Shown here piece by piece: positions 18,027 through 27,358 of a stretch of 64,000 bases of DNA (positions are counted from its first letter, which is position 1; each line of letters starts with the position of its first letter). The DNA is taken from positions 16,554-80,553 of the forward strand of contig NZ_CAJXPA010000003.1 of NCBI RefSeq assembly GCF_913058035.1, read 5' to 3'. The notes under the pieces were generated by a model. It had not been told where the DNA came from. It worked only from the letters and a program-made list of their open reading frames with translations, and searched no databases. Position numbers and translations under genes: made by a program. The DNA comes from an uncultured Paraglaciecola sp. Lineage in GTDB: Bacteria; Pseudomonadota; Gammaproteobacteria; Enterobacterales; Alteromonadaceae.

Positions 18027-18743
18027 TTAAACAATTGCTAACAGCTGGGTTAACTGACTTAATTGCACATGAGGTAAAACGTGTGTTTTTTCATTAAGCA
18101 TGTTCATCTCTCTATCTTCAGCATACCAAGCCGTTTGATAACCTGCTTTAAGTGCACCATAAATGTCCTTTTGCAAGTTATCGCCTACATGTAAAATATT
18201 TTCGGGAGGAATATTTAAGTGAGCCTGTGCTGCAACAAACATTGCTTTATTAGGTTTCATCGGCAATTCAACACTCGCTTGAAAGCAAGCACTAAAATAG
18301 CCGTCAAGTCCGATTTGTTGCAGGTTAACGTTACCATTGGTAATGGCAACTAAAGGTAACCTATCTGATAATGACTTCAATAAAGAATGAATATCTTTGT
18401 GTAAAGAAAAATTACTTCTTTGAAAATAGAAATGTTCGAAACACCGTTTAATCGCCACACCTAAGTTGTCGCCTGAAAAGCCTAATGCCAAAAAACCAGA
18501 TTCGAGGGAAAGCCGTCTTAACTCACCCATGTCATTTTTTAATGATGGATTTGCTAAAAAATGTGCTTTTTGTTGAGAGCGCCAAAAGTCTTTGTTTACA
18601 TCTTTAGTGACAGGATATTGATTATGCATAAATTCGATTAGAGAATGTTCTGCCTTAACGATCACACTTGTGTTCTCGTACAACGTGTCATCTAAATCGA
18701 AAGTAATCGCTTGAATTGGTTTAAGTTTTTTATAATAAATCAT
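18027..18743 (-). CDS. yigB: HAD-superfamily phosphatase, YigB-like (FMN phosphatase)
   Basis: HAD hydrolase of 238 residues with nucleophile motif FDLDDTLYENTS at residues 15-26, the AITNGN motif II block and the HVGDNLQKDIYGA motif III/IV. The cap lies between motif I and II. YigB in E. coli dephosphorylates FMN in riboflavin metabolism. It is last in the operon after xerC, 26 bp downstream, exactly the E. coli order (dapF, DUF484, xerC, yigB), and that supports the name more than the sequence alone does. Confidence 0.85.
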   Translation of the reverse strand: MIYYKKLKPIQAITFDLDDTLYENTSVIVKAEHSLIEFMHNQYPVTKDVNKDFWRSQQKAHFLANPSLKNDMGELRRLSLESGFLALGFSGDNLGVAIKRCFEHFYFQRSNFSLHKDIHSLLKSLSDRLPLVAITNGNVNLQQIGLDGYFSACFQASVELPMKPNKAMFVAAQAHLNIPPENILHVGDNLQKDIYGALKAGYQTAWYAEDREMNMLNEKTHVLPHVQLSQLTQLLAIV

Positions 18744-18769
18744 TTAGAAGTATACATTCTTGTTAAATT

Positions 18770-19681
18770 TTAAGACGGCCTAGACTTCTTTGCCCTAGGA
18801 TTTGGGGCATCGTATACGTGGGCCAGGTGTTGAAAGTTCAGATGCGTATATACTTGGGTTGTAGATAAATTAGCGTGTCCAAGTAATTCTTGCACTGCCC
18901 TTAAGTCTGAGCTTGATTCTAAAACATGTGTAGCAAAACTGTGCCGAAGTTTGTGTGGGTTAACCGATTGCTCTAGATTTTGTCGAATAGCCCACAGTTT
19001 CATACGTTTCGCTATTTGCCTTGTGCCGAGCCTGTTTTTTCGCATCCCAACAAATAATGCAGGTTCCTCACTAGATGACAGTTCTGGCCTTATTTTTAGC
19101 CAGAAAGTTAATGCTTCGAATGCAATTTTACCAATTGGCAACAAACGTTCTTTATTACCCTTACCTATAACTCTTAATTGCCTGTCAGGTTGTATGTTTT
19201 TGATATTAATATTAGCTAATTCTGATAAACGTAATCCACAACTATACATAAGTTCCATCATGGCCTTATCTCGGATAGCCAAAAGGTCATCTTCTTTGAT
19301 ATCTAGTAATTGATGCATCTCATCGACATTCAATTGCTTTGGCAATGGTTTGGCTTGTTTAGGTGCTTGAATTGATGTCGCTGGGTTTTGTACTAGCTGA
19401 CCTTGCTGAACCAAAAATGCACAAAAACCACGGATAGATGACAAACGTAATGCAATTGAGCGAGAACCTAAACCGTTTTTACGTGCTTCATTCAAGAGGT
19501 TACGTACATCTGACGTAGTAAATAATGACCAGTTTTCTATGTCAAGTTGATTGAAAGATACCAAAAGCTGCCGTTGGTAATTTTCTATTGAATTATGAGC
19601 TAGGTTTTTTTCGTACTTTAAGTATGCGAAATATTTTTCTAACCAAGTATGTAGGCTTGGTTTTAACATTGCACTAATCAA
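18770..19681 (-). CDS. xerC: Tyrosine recombinase XerC
   Basis: Site-specific recombinase that, with XerD, resolves chromosome dimers at dif. It has a SAM-like N-terminal domain and a catalytic domain with the full set of residues: GLRLSE (Arg), GKGNKER (Lys), HKLRHSFATHVL (His-x2-Arg), LGHANLSTTQVYTH (His and nucleophile Tyr). The frame starts at TTG 19681, overlapping the DUF484 stop by 4 bp; the ATG at 19669 (MLKPSLHTW) is an alternative start. Length is 299-303 residues. Fourth of the co-directional genes starting at lptM/lysA. It is a housekeeping copy, not an integron or phage integrase. Confidence 0.95.
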   Translation of the reverse strand: MISAMLKPSLHTWLEKYFAYLKYEKNLAHNSIENYQRQLLVSFNQLDIENWSLFTTSDVRNLLNEARKNGLGSRSIALRLSSIRGFCAFLVQQGQLVQNPATSIQAPKQAKPLPKQLNVDEMHQLLDIKEDDLLAIRDKAMMELMYSCGLRLSELANINIKNIQPDRQLRVIGKGNKERLLPIGKIAFEALTFWLKIRPELSSSEEPALFVGMRKNRLGTRQIAKRMKLWAIRQNLEQSVNPHKLRHSFATHVLESSSDLRAVQELLGHANLSTTQVYTHLNFQHLAHVYDAPNPRAKKSRPS

Positions 19682-20367
19682 TAAGTCAGCATTTTAGGTA
19701 GCAAAATACCTAAAAATTGCTGTAGTTGTGTGATCAATAATGTATCCATCCCCGGGTTAAAGTGTCCCGGATCTTTGCTACCGATTGCTAAAATCCCAAA
19801 TTCGTCTAGGTCACCGATCAAGAGTAAAGCAACTGAATTAGCTTCTTGATCAGCAAACAATAATTTGCGTTCATGATCGCTTAAGCGTCCAAAGAAAAGC
19901 CGCTGTGTTTTGAAACGCTTTTCTATAAACAAACGACGCTGGATTTCGGGCAAAGCATGGGCACCTTTGAAAGGTTTTAATGTGACGGATGCTAACTGCA
20001 GGTTTTCTTGGATAACCTCTTCCAAAATAAAGACGAGATCAGCAAGGTTGGTACATTTTAAAATGCGTAAATTCAAATCTGCATACACACGATAGATAGC
20101 TTCATTTTGTTTGGCAATATTAATTAATTGATTCAGCTTATGGCTTAAGCTTCTGACCTTTTTTCGCAGCTGCTCACTTTGCAGCTCCATCAAAGATACG
20201 CTGCCTTTGTGTATATGAGGGATACTAATTTGTTCAATAACCTGTGGAAATTTTGTGAAAAAATCAGGATTTTCGAGTAGGTAGGCAGCTACTTGTTCAG
20301 CGTCAATTAGATTCTCAGATTCATATGCAGTCACTATATCCATTTTATTTTGCAACTCTTTACTCAA
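19678..20367 (-). CDS. DUF484 (YigA-like) protein
   Basis: DUF484 family protein of 229 residues with a GAF-like C-terminal part. The segment [20 protein letters not shown] near residues 23-42 is the family hallmark, followed by a coiled-coil stretch ([17 protein letters not shown]) and then the GAF-like domain. Biochemical function is unknown; the gene lies between dapF and xerC across gammaproteobacteria. It starts at TTG 20367, overlapping the dapF stop by 4 bp, or at the ATG at 20343 (MDIVTAYE), which is also plausible. It overlaps xerC by 4 bp, so the three genes are translationally linked. Confidence 0.87.
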   Translation of the reverse strand: MSKELQNKMDIVTAYESENLIDAEQVAAYLLENPDFFTKFPQVIEQISIPHIHKGSVSLMELQSEQLRKKVRSLSHKLNQLINIAKQNEAIYRVYADLNLRILKCTNLADLVFILEEVIQENLQLASVTLKPFKGAHALPEIQRRLFIEKRFKTQRLFFGRLSDHERKLLFADQEANSVALLLIGDLDEFGILAIGSKDPGHFNPGMDTLLITQLQQFLGILLPKMLTY

Positions 20368-21194
20368 AGGTTAATGTATCCATCAAAAATATGCTCAGCT
20401 GCGCCGGTCATCTTTAAAACATTGTCATTGCCTTGCCAACGTATTTTTAAACTACCACCTCGCAAATCAACTCTTACATCTTTACTTAATCTATTTTGTA
20501 ATTGTCCCACAGCAACCGCTGCACATGCTCCGCTGCCACAAGCTAATGTTTCACCTACACCTCTTTCGAAAACTCGAAGCTTTATGTGGCTGTGGTTAAT
20601 AATTTGCATGAACCCAACATTTGCACCTTCGATAAAACGTTCGTGTTTCTCAAGCAAAGGGCCCATAGATTCAACATCTGCAGTTTCTACATCGTCGACT
20701 AACAGTACACAGTGTGGATTACCCATAGAAACAGCACCACAAAAAAAGGTGTGTTCCTGTGCTCTCAATATATATACTTTTTCACGCTTATTTGCTTTGA
20801 TTGGCACTAAGTTCGGTTCAAATTCGGGAACGCCCATATTGACTGTGACTTGTCCATCTTTCTCAAGGTAGAGAACCATGCGACCTGCTTTAGTGCTAAC
20901 GACGATTTTGTTACGGTTAGTTAGGCCTTTCATTTTAACAAAGCGAGCGAAACAGCGAGCACCATTTCCACATTGAGAAACCTCAGAACCATCTGCGTTA
21001 AATATTCTGTAATGAAAATCTTGTTCTGGATCGTAAGGAGGTTCAACCATCAAAAGTTGGTCAAATCCTATACCAAAATTTCTGTCTGATAGTTGTTGGA
21101 TCTTCTCTTTGGAAAAAAATACGTTTTGCGTTACGTTATCAATAACAACAAAATCATTTCCCAGACCATGCATCTTTGAAAACTGAACTTGCAT
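20364..21194 (-). CDS. dapF: Diaminopimelate epimerase
   Basis: Converts LL- to meso-diaminopimelate for lysine and peptidoglycan synthesis. The two catalytic cysteines are in place: [13 protein letters not shown] and [14 protein letters not shown]. The opening [16 protein letters not shown] is standard. Length 276 residues (E. coli 274). The gene is 165 bp downstream of lysA on the same strand; the pairing with LysA, which decarboxylates the product, is functional. The gap between lysA and dapF is AT-rich with no clear terminator. Confidence 0.96.
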   Translation of the reverse strand: MQVQFSKMHGLGNDFVVIDNVTQNVFFSKEKIQQLSDRNFGIGFDQLLMVEPPYDPEQDFHYRIFNADGSEVSQCGNGARCFARFVKMKGLTNRNKIVVSTKAGRMVLYLEKDGQVTVNMGVPEFEPNLVPIKANKREKVYILRAQEHTFFCGAVSMGNPHCVLLVDDVETADVESMGPLLEKHERFIEGANVGFMQIINHSHIKLRVFERGVGETLACGSGACAAVAVGQLQNRLSKDVRVDLRGGSLKIRWQGNDNVLKMTGAAEHIFDGYINL

Positions 21195-21359
21195 TGCGAC
21201 TACTTAGCTAAAATTGTTATCAATACGCGAGATTAAATACGTATTGGAGATAGAATTAGTTATATCACTTCAGTGAAAGACTGACTATGTCTTTAACAAG
21301 ATACAGGCTAAATAGTCACAATGTAAAAAAAAATTATGAATATAAATAATAACGTCTTT

Positions 21360-22610
21360 TTATGTTGGTATGTGCTCACTTTCAAACAACTGCTCTATTT
21401 TTTCGCGCTCTCTGACTAAATGCATGTTATCACCATCAATTAGAACTTCTGAGGCCTTGCATCGACTATTGTAGTTAGACGCCATAGCAAAACCATATGC
21501 ACCAGCACTGCGAACTGCAAGATAGTCGTTGGGTGCAATAGTCAACTCACGGTCTTTTCCAAGAAAATCGCCAGTTTCACAGATAGGTCCAACTACGTCA
21601 TAGACAGCTTTGGCTCTTTCAAGCTTAGCGTTTACTGGAATAATATTCTGCCATGCTGAGTAAAGTGCTGGGCGTATAAGATCATTCATAGCCGCGTCAA
21701 CTATCGCAAAATTTTTCTCTGCTCCTTGTTTTAAAAACTCAACTTTGGTTAATAACACACCAGCATTAGCCATAATTGCACGACCAGGTTCAAATATTAA
21801 TAATAGCTCTTCTCGTCCCTGTAAACGTTCAGTGATTGCTTGAGTATATTGATCTGGGTGAGGTGGTTTTTCATCGTTATAAGTCACGCCTAGTCCACCA
21901 CCTACATCGAGATGTTGTATATGGATATTTTGTTCGGCTAATTCATCTATTAAATTAAGTAATATGTTCAAAGCATCAACAAAAGGTGCTAATTCAGTAA
22001 GTTGAGAACCGATATGGCAGTCGATGCCGATAACATTTAAAAAAGGTAGACTATGTGCATATTGGTAAATTTCAACTGCCTGTTGGCGCTCTACACCAAA
22101 CTTGTTGTCTTTAAGACCTGTAGAAATGTATGGATGGGTTTTTGCATCTACATCAGGATTGACGCGAATCGAAATAGGGGCTTTTTTACCTACTTGTTCA
22201 GCGACTTCGTTTATACGAGTTAACTCACTACGTGATTCGACATTAAAACACTTAATATTATGTTCTAAGGCTAAGGCAATTTCAAAATGTGTTTTACCCA
22301 CTCCAGAAAACACCACTTTACTAGGATCTCCACCGGCCTTGAGTACTCTTGATAGTTCACCACCAGAAACAATATCAAAGCCTGAACCTAGTTTGGCCAT
22401 CACATTTAATACTGCTAAATTAGAGTTAGCCTTTACTGCGTAACAAATTAAATGTGGTTGGTTACCTGCTGCTCTATCAAACGCATGCCAATGCCTTTCA
22501 ATTGTGGCTTTCGAGTACACATAACATGGCGTACCATATGTTTGAGCTACGGTTTCAAGCGCTACGTTTTCAGCAAACAGTTGATGGTCTTTATAGGCAA
22601 AGTAGTCCAT
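21360..22610 (-). CDS. lysA: Diaminopimelate decarboxylase
   Basis: PLP enzyme that makes L-lysine from meso-diaminopimelate. The PLP lysine is in YAVKANSNLAVL, the DIVSGGELSRVLKAG and HIGSQLT blocks follow, FEPGRAIMANAG binds PLP phosphate, and GPICETGDFLG holds the active-site cysteine contributed across the dimer. The longest frame starts at 22715, but that extension is the lptM coding region read in another frame. The ATG at 22610 (MDYFAYKDH) is the real start, only 1 bp after the lptM stop. Length 416 residues. Second gene of the lptM-lysA-dapF operon. Confidence 0.95.
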   Translation of the reverse strand: MDYFAYKDHQLFAENVALETVAQTYGTPCYVYSKATIERHWHAFDRAAGNQPHLICYAVKANSNLAVLNVMAKLGSGFDIVSGGELSRVLKAGGDPSKVVFSGVGKTHFEIALALEHNIKCFNVESRSELTRINEVAEQVGKKAPISIRVNPDVDAKTHPYISTGLKDNKFGVERQQAVEIYQYAHSLPFLNVIGIDCHIGSQLTELAPFVDALNILLNLIDELAEQNIHIQHLDVGGGLGVTYNDEKPPHPDQYTQAITERLQGREELLLIFEPGRAIMANAGVLLTKVEFLKQGAEKNFAIVDAAMNDLIRPALYSAWQNIIPVNAKLERAKAVYDVVGPICETGDFLGKDRELTIAPNDYLAVRSAGAYGFAMASNYNSRCKASEVLIDGDNMHLVREREKIEQLFESEHIPT

Positions 22611-22611
22611 A

Positions 22612-22785
22612 TCAATCTTTTCCTTCTTCGACGGACTGTGCTGGTACTTTTGAGTCCGGTACGGTGGTGTTTGTACTAGGCTTTTCAGGTAAATATAAAG
22701 CACGTTTTTGACCACAGGCAGTGAGTACGAATACCCCTAATAAAGCTAAGCCAATTGCATTCAATTTTGTTCTGATTGACATCAT
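22612..22785 (-). CDS. lptM: Small lipoprotein LptM (YifL)
   Basis: A 57-residue lipoprotein. A short signal sequence (MMSIRTKLNAIGLALLG) leads to the lipobox LTAC, then CGQKRALYLPEKP, very close to the CGQKGPLYLP core of LptM/YifL, and a Thr/Ser/Glu-rich tail. In E. coli LptM binds the LptD-LptE translocon and promotes correct LptD disulfide formation. GGGTGG precedes two tandem ATG codons (22785 and 22782). The stop is 1 bp before lysA. The same position at the head of the lysA/dapF operon is conserved widely. Confidence 0.88.
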   Translation of the reverse strand: MMSIRTKLNAIGLALLGVFVLTACGQKRALYLPEKPSTNTTVPDSKVPAQSVEEGKD

Positions 22786-23386
22786 AACCACCCGTTAATG
22801 TATAGGACGCAATAATGTCACTACCGAGGATAAAAACAAGAGTTGCTGTGCATAAAATGTTTATTTTATGCAATATGAAATAACTAATTTAAAAAAAGTT
22901 TTTTAAGCAATCTTTGATTTGCCCATACGATGTCAATTTATTACACATTTTGTAAGCAGGTTATCAATAATTACGACATGAAAATGTAATCTGACGTCAA
23001 CTAGCTGCACAAAATACTTTGACATTGTGCCACTGCTCCCTCAATGGTTATTTTATGTAAGTATATGAGCTACGTTAATATTATTAATAATATTGAGAAT
23101 ATTAGGGTCAGATAAAAATTAGACTATTCTTAAAAATGTCACTTACAGCTCGCTTTAATGATGTCTAAGACCATGACCTGCATGATCCGGCACAAGCATA
23201 CAGTTTAACAATTCACATATTAAAGTGATGGTGTTTATTTATCCTTAGAAAGTGAAGGCCAACAATTATATTTTATCTTCTCTTCTCTTCTTTTTTATTC
23301 TCTTGTGATAAAAACCTAGCAATGAAGATATGACACGTGACTCTTAATGAATAAAGAACTTTTACCACATGTTGATATTAAAGGAC
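22786..23386. other. Gap upstream of lptM
   Basis: About 600 bp, AT-rich. It presumably holds the lptM-lysA operon promoter in the first 150 bp. No open frame, hairpin or repeat that I can support; possibly further decayed DNA, given the relic that follows. Confidence 0.3.
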
Positions 23387-23566
23387 CTACAAACTGGTAG
23401 CAGACATCTTTATACCCGCAGGTAAGCCTGCAACTATATCACTGGAATAATGAACGCCCTGTAGGACTTTAAAGTAACCGTTACAACTTACCCATTCATA
23501 TGCAACAGCAGTTAATGTAGGATAAAGATGTGTGTTTAAAGATGACCTCAGAAATGCAGCCGTGGC
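23387..23566 (-). pseudogene. Remnant of a PAP2-family phosphatase
   Basis: A 59-codon open stretch on the minus strand bounded by stops and lacking a start codon. Its end reads VLQGVHYSSDIVAGLPAG, the C-terminal motif of PAP2/haloperoxidase-like phosphatases (Gly-x-His-Tyr-x-Ser-Asp-x-x-x-Gly), preceded by YPTLTAVAYEW. The conserved Arg four residues before the Gly is Lys here, and the upstream KxxxxxxRP and PSGH motifs are absent. It reads as the tail of a lost gene. The remaining gap up to 24060 shows nothing else I can identify. Confidence 0.5.
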
Positions 23567-24060
23567 TTATTTGGAAAGCAAACTATATTTATATCTCGAC
23601 ATTATATATGCATTAAGCACACCAATATGATGACAATGTCTCTGACGTTTTGAGTCCTTTTTGAGCCTCCTTTGAGTAATACATAAATAGGAATTTCTAA
23701 CGTGTAACTCAGTAACCCTGAGTATAGAGATAATACCCCATGATTGGACTCCAACCATCAAAGCATTAGGCCGAGTATGAGTGTGAATCGACTGTCACTA
23801 GTTTTAGATAGACACTTTATCCAGCGACAATTTCTATTAGTTGTAAAATAAAAAAATGCTATGGCATGTTGTGCTGAGAATTTCATTGATGAGGCCTAAA
23901 TATTACCAACATAAAAATCACATACATGAACAATGAAAATCAAATAACATTTTTGCCAAGGTCTAATGACGATGGTGAATCCATTCAGAATAGGTTTACG
24001 CTGGATTTGCTGTGCACTAGCAGTATACTTAGACTCTACTCAGCTATATTTGGAACAAAC

Positions 24061-24546
24061 ATGGATTATAATACTTCTATTCTTTGTGACGTCTTTGCCG
24101 ACAGTGTTGACGTGGTTGAACCCATGTTTGTTAGTTTTGGAGGGCGGGCCTCATATGGCGGTGAAATTACTACCATTAAATGTTTTGAGGATAAGGGGTT
24201 GGTTTTAAAAACCCTGAAACAACCCGGATTAGGTAAAATTCTGTTAATCGATGGAGGTGGCTCCATGCGCAGAGCTCTAATCGATTCTAGCGCTGCTCAA
24301 TTGGCATTTGATAATGGCTGGGAAGGGATAGTATGTTATGGCAGCGTTCGTGAAGTAGACGAGCTGGAAGAAATCAATATTGGTATTCATGCCATTGCTT
24401 CTATTCCTGTTAGTGCAGATGACCAAGAAACTGGTGAAATTGACGTGGCAGTTAACTTTGGTGGCGTAACATTTTTACCAGAAGACCACTTATACGCTGA
24501 CAGTACTGGTATTATCTTATCGCCAGAACCATTAGATCTAGAATAA
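24061..24546 (+). CDS. rraA: Ribonuclease E activity regulator A
   Basis: Ring-shaped trimeric protein that binds RNase E and restrains degradosome activity. It opens [20 protein letters not shown], as in E. coli RraA, and has [18 protein letters not shown] and the [13 protein letters not shown] block. With the ATG at 24061 it is 161 residues, the normal size. The frame runs 45 codons further upstream to 23926, but that part has no resemblance to RraA and GGA lies 8 bp before the inner ATG. Monocistronic, with a strong terminator after it. Confidence 0.94.
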   Translation: MDYNTSILCDVFADSVDVVEPMFVSFGGRASYGGEITTIKCFEDKGLVLKTLKQPGLGKILLIDGGGSMRRALIDSSAAQLAFDNGWEGIVCYGSVREVDELEEINIGIHAIASIPVSADDQETGEIDVAVNFGGVTFLPEDHLYADSTGIILSPEPLDLE

Positions 24547-24573
24547 TGGTTTAAGATCGATTTGGACACTAAC

Positions 24574-24608
24574 AAAAATGCCGCTATTCATTGAATAGCG
24601 GCATTTTT
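24574..24608. terminator. Bidirectional terminator between rraA and exbD
   Basis: A perfect inverted repeat with 17 bp arms (24574-24590 and 24592-24608) and core GCCGCTATTCA, bounded by AAAAA and TTTTT. It serves the convergent genes rraA and exbD. Confidence 0.9.
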
Positions 24609-24628
24609 CATTTGCTTTAATTTAAACT

Positions 24629-25036
24629 TTACTTACCAACTAATACTGATACATTCGAAATACCAGCTCTTTTCACTTCGTTGATAACTTCAGTTACATC
24701 ACCGTGTTTGGCTTTTGGATGGGCTTGAACTGCCGCAGAATCTTGATTATTTTCAGCCAAAAAGCTTTGTATATTCGCTTCAACTCGGCGTATATCTACT
24801 TCACGGCCATTAACGACGATAGTACCGTCTTCATTCACTCGAATTGACAAAGACTTTACATTCGTTGGCGGTGGGGGTGTTTTAGAATCTTTAGGACGAT
24901 TAACTTCCAAACCTTTTTCTTTCACAAAAGAAGTGGTTACAATAAAGAAGATAAGCATGATGAACACTATGTCCAACATGGGAGTCATATCAATTGCAGC
25001 GTCATCATCAGAACTGCCGTGCTTTTTTCTTTTCAT
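24629..25036 (-). CDS. exbD: ExbD/TolR-family biopolymer transport protein (orphan)
   Basis: Inner membrane protein of 135 residues with one membrane helix near residues 20-40 (MLDIVFIMLIFFIVTT) and a periplasmic domain. The helix includes the critical Asp (TPMLDIVF) needed for proton-driven energisation with ExbB and TonB. The Pro-rich TPPPPTN linker follows the helix. No exbB/tolQ, tonB or TPR partner is next to it; 787 bp of gene-free DNA lies upstream. It must pair with proteins encoded elsewhere or be the last survivor of a lost cluster. Confidence 0.9.
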   Translation of the reverse strand: MKRKKHGSSDDDAAIDMTPMLDIVFIMLIFFIVTTSFVKEKGLEVNRPKDSKTPPPPTNVKSLSIRVNEDGTIVVNGREVDIRRVEANIQSFLAENNQDSAAVQAHPKAKHGDVTEVINEVKRAGISNVSVLVGK

Positions 25037-25823
25037 CGGTATAAATCGCCAATTGGGTTAAAACAAGACTACCTATTATAGAGGTAGTTGAGCTTCAGAG
25101 CATCTATTAATTATCATACTATTAACAAATGGCTCTTATTTAAAGTTATTGCATTTCCACTAGCGTGCCCCAAATGTAAAAAATAATCCAGTAGGTTTTA
25201 AAATTTGTTGCCCTAAAAAATATTCAAGTGACTTTTTTAAGCCGCATTACTTTGGTCTAAGTTGACTGTGTAAAGCATTAAAAGATATTAAATATATTTC
25301 AACATCTTTTGCCGTACATAAATTTTATATATAAAAATAGAGGAGTTTATCACTTAAATAAATTTTTAATGCCGGTGACCAGAGTTTCATAACCGTATCT
25401 TAATAGAACGAGAGCCCACAAAAATATACTTTTAAATCAAAACATTATTTAACACATTATTTAACGCTATGTGTTGGGTTATCGATTGGCTCTGGTATCG
25501 GGTTTTGTTGTTGTTTTTTTAAGTTAGACTGCCATCAATATTGTAAAATGAAAGCAATTCCTTTACCTGATTAAGGTATGGCTAAGAGAAACTAAATATT
25601 CGTATTATGTTAAAGGCATTGTCGTAATGGTTAATACTATTGAATAAAATATTACGGCTTCGAGAGTCTAAGTTAAATTTTATCGGGGTATAGGCTACGA
25701 ATTAACAATCAATATGCTGCAATGTTATTTTGTAGGTACTGCCAAGGGTGTTATTGAACAACTACGCATCAATGTAAACTTTAAAAATCCGATCTGTATA
25801 GATTGCGATATATAGTCATTAAG
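25037..25823. other. 787 bp gene-free gap between exbD and the CLCA_X-like gene
   Basis: AT-rich, no credible gene on either strand. A short dyad, CTACCT-N7-AGGTAG, lies at about 25070-25088, 35-50 bp before the exbD start. I looked for remains of exbB and did not find any. Confidence 0.3.
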
Positions 25824-26612
25824 TTACTCATTTTTTATTGCTCGTCCCAAATGATAAAAATAATTCAATATGTTTTCTGACATCGTCGCTCTGAGATTCT
25901 GGGTAGGGTAAATTCCCATTTTTGCTTCTGGACTTTGTTTAGTGCCTTGAACCAGAAATGCATTCTTGGTGAAGTGATCCTGAATGCATGCCTCGAATGC
26001 TCGCGCACCCAATTCTTGTGGGCGTGCATAATAAAATGTTTTTAATAACTTATCTGCTTGGGCACTACGCTTGACATACTCATTAGGCTGGCTTTTATCT
26101 GCACCTAAAAATATACTCTCAAAACATTGGCTAAGTTTGGCATTCAGTTGGTGTGATATTTGTGGTTTGTCTTGTAACCAACATTCAGAAGCAAATTGCT
26201 CATGGGATGCTTGAACGAATAATTTATCGCAGATGTAGTGATCGAATGCATGAAACCATTCGTGAGCAAGTGCGCCACCCCCAGCATTTTTAGCTAGTGC
26301 TAATTTTTTGGTATTTGACTCATAGTGAGCGCTACTATGTTTTCTCCCGCCGCTACCAAAAGCTATGGATAGACTCCCATTGAGTGAGATTACTGCTTCT
26401 GGGACTTTTAAAATATCCATTAAATCACACAAGGCATCAAAAAATAGATTCGCGGCAATTTGTTGCTCTTCAGCTGTTACCCATTTACCAATTGTGGCAG
26501 TTCGGAAGCCAAATATTTTAACAATATCCTGAAAACTAACATCGGCTCCATCTCGATGAGAAGGACCGTTACGATAGTAAGGCTTGTGAATTCGGGAGTC
26601 CGGTGTTGGCAA
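25824..26612 (-). CDS. CLCA_X-like protein with HEWFH putative zinc-metallopeptidase motif
   Basis: A 262-residue protein resembling the CLCA_X family of Alteromonadales and the LPD1-type domain. Blocks seen: FGFRTATIGKWV near residue 33, SLNGSLSIAFGSGGRKHSSA near 77, the AHYES segment, and GGGALAHEWFHAFDHYICDK near 110-129. HEWFH fits the HExxH zinc pattern, with Glu as the presumed base, so a peptidase role is possible but not shown. The start is TTG 26612 with no visible Shine-Dalgarno sequence, 9 bp after the fldB stop, so the two are probably co-transcribed. Cytoplasmic by lack of a signal peptide. Confidence 0.7.
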   Translation of the reverse strand: MPTPDSRIHKPYYRNGPSHRDGADVSFQDIVKIFGFRTATIGKWVTAEEQQIAANLFFDALCDLMDILKVPEAVISLNGSLSIAFGSGGRKHSSAHYESNTKKLALAKNAGGGALAHEWFHAFDHYICDKLFVQASHEQFASECWLQDKPQISHQLNAKLSQCFESIFLGADKSQPNEYVKRSAQADKLLKTFYYARPQELGARAFEACIQDHFTKNAFLVQGTKQSPEAKMGIYPTQNLRATMSENILNYFYHLGRAIKNE

Positions 26613-26620
26613 GGTGATGA

Positions 26621-27163
26621 CTACAACATGTCTATTTCGGCTATTAATTGGTTACACCAATTGTTGATACGTTCATCAGTTAAATCATATTGATTTTCAT
26701 CATCAAGACTCAAACCCACAAAAAAACCTTTATCTTCTGTGAGCGCCTTTGAAGCGATAAATTCATATCCTTTGTTTGGCCAGTAACCAATAAGATCACA
26801 ACCTAGTACCAGTAATTCGTCGTGCAACATACCCACGGCATCTTGAAACCATTCTGCATAACCTAGCTGATCACCTAAACCAAAAATAGCTACTGTTTTG
26901 TCAGTTAAGTTTAAACCTGCAATGTTTTGCCAAGTCGATTCCCAGTCTTCTTGTAATTCGCCAAAATCCCAAGTGGAAATTCCAAAAATTAATGTGTCAA
27001 AGCTTTGCGCTTGAGTCAGCGATACATCTTTAATATTAAATAACTCTACGCAAGTATTACCCGTTAACTGATTTATCTTTACCTGAATCTTTTCAGCAGC
27101 CATTTCGGTGTAACAAGTTGTAGAGCCATAAAAAAGTCCTATTTTTAATTCGTTGTTGTTCAT
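26621..27163 (-). CDS. fldB: Flavodoxin FldB
   Basis: FMN-binding electron carrier of 180 residues. The phosphate-binding loop is LFYGSTTCYTEMAAEKI at the N-terminus; the Cys-Tyr in this loop is typical of FldB rather than FldA. FGISTWDFGELQEDWES and FGLGDQLGYAEWFQDAVG form the two isoalloxazine loops. Length and motifs match long-chain flavodoxins. It starts with ATG after AAGGACAAT. Upstream of the CLCA_X-like gene with an 8 bp gap. Confidence 0.9.
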   Translation of the reverse strand: MNNNELKIGLFYGSTTCYTEMAAEKIQVKINQLTGNTCVELFNIKDVSLTQAQSFDTLIFGISTWDFGELQEDWESTWQNIAGLNLTDKTVAIFGLGDQLGYAEWFQDAVGMLHDELLVLGCDLIGYWPNKGYEFIASKALTEDKGFFVGLSLDDENQYDLTDERINNWCNQLIAEIDML

Positions 27164-27358
27164 ATTGTCCTTTTAATGGGGTGCCTTGATTAAAATCGCT
27201 TTACCAGCATACTTTAATTAATGTGTGCTACACATGTGCTTTTTACGTGTGAGTGTTAAATATTGACCAAATGGTAAGATTTTATATTTATTCGTAATTT
27301 TGAGTAGGTTAGTATAATTTAGCAATTAATAATTTATGACAGCGAGACTAGACAACAT

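Noticed and set aside
23567..23761. Minus-strand 64-codon ORF upstream of the PAP2 relic
   Set aside because: Cys/His/Arg-rich text without family resemblance or ribosome site; probably chance or decayed DNA.
23926..24060. 45-codon N-terminal extension of rraA
   Set aside because: RraA proteins start at the MDYNTS equivalent; a ribosome site precedes the inner ATG.
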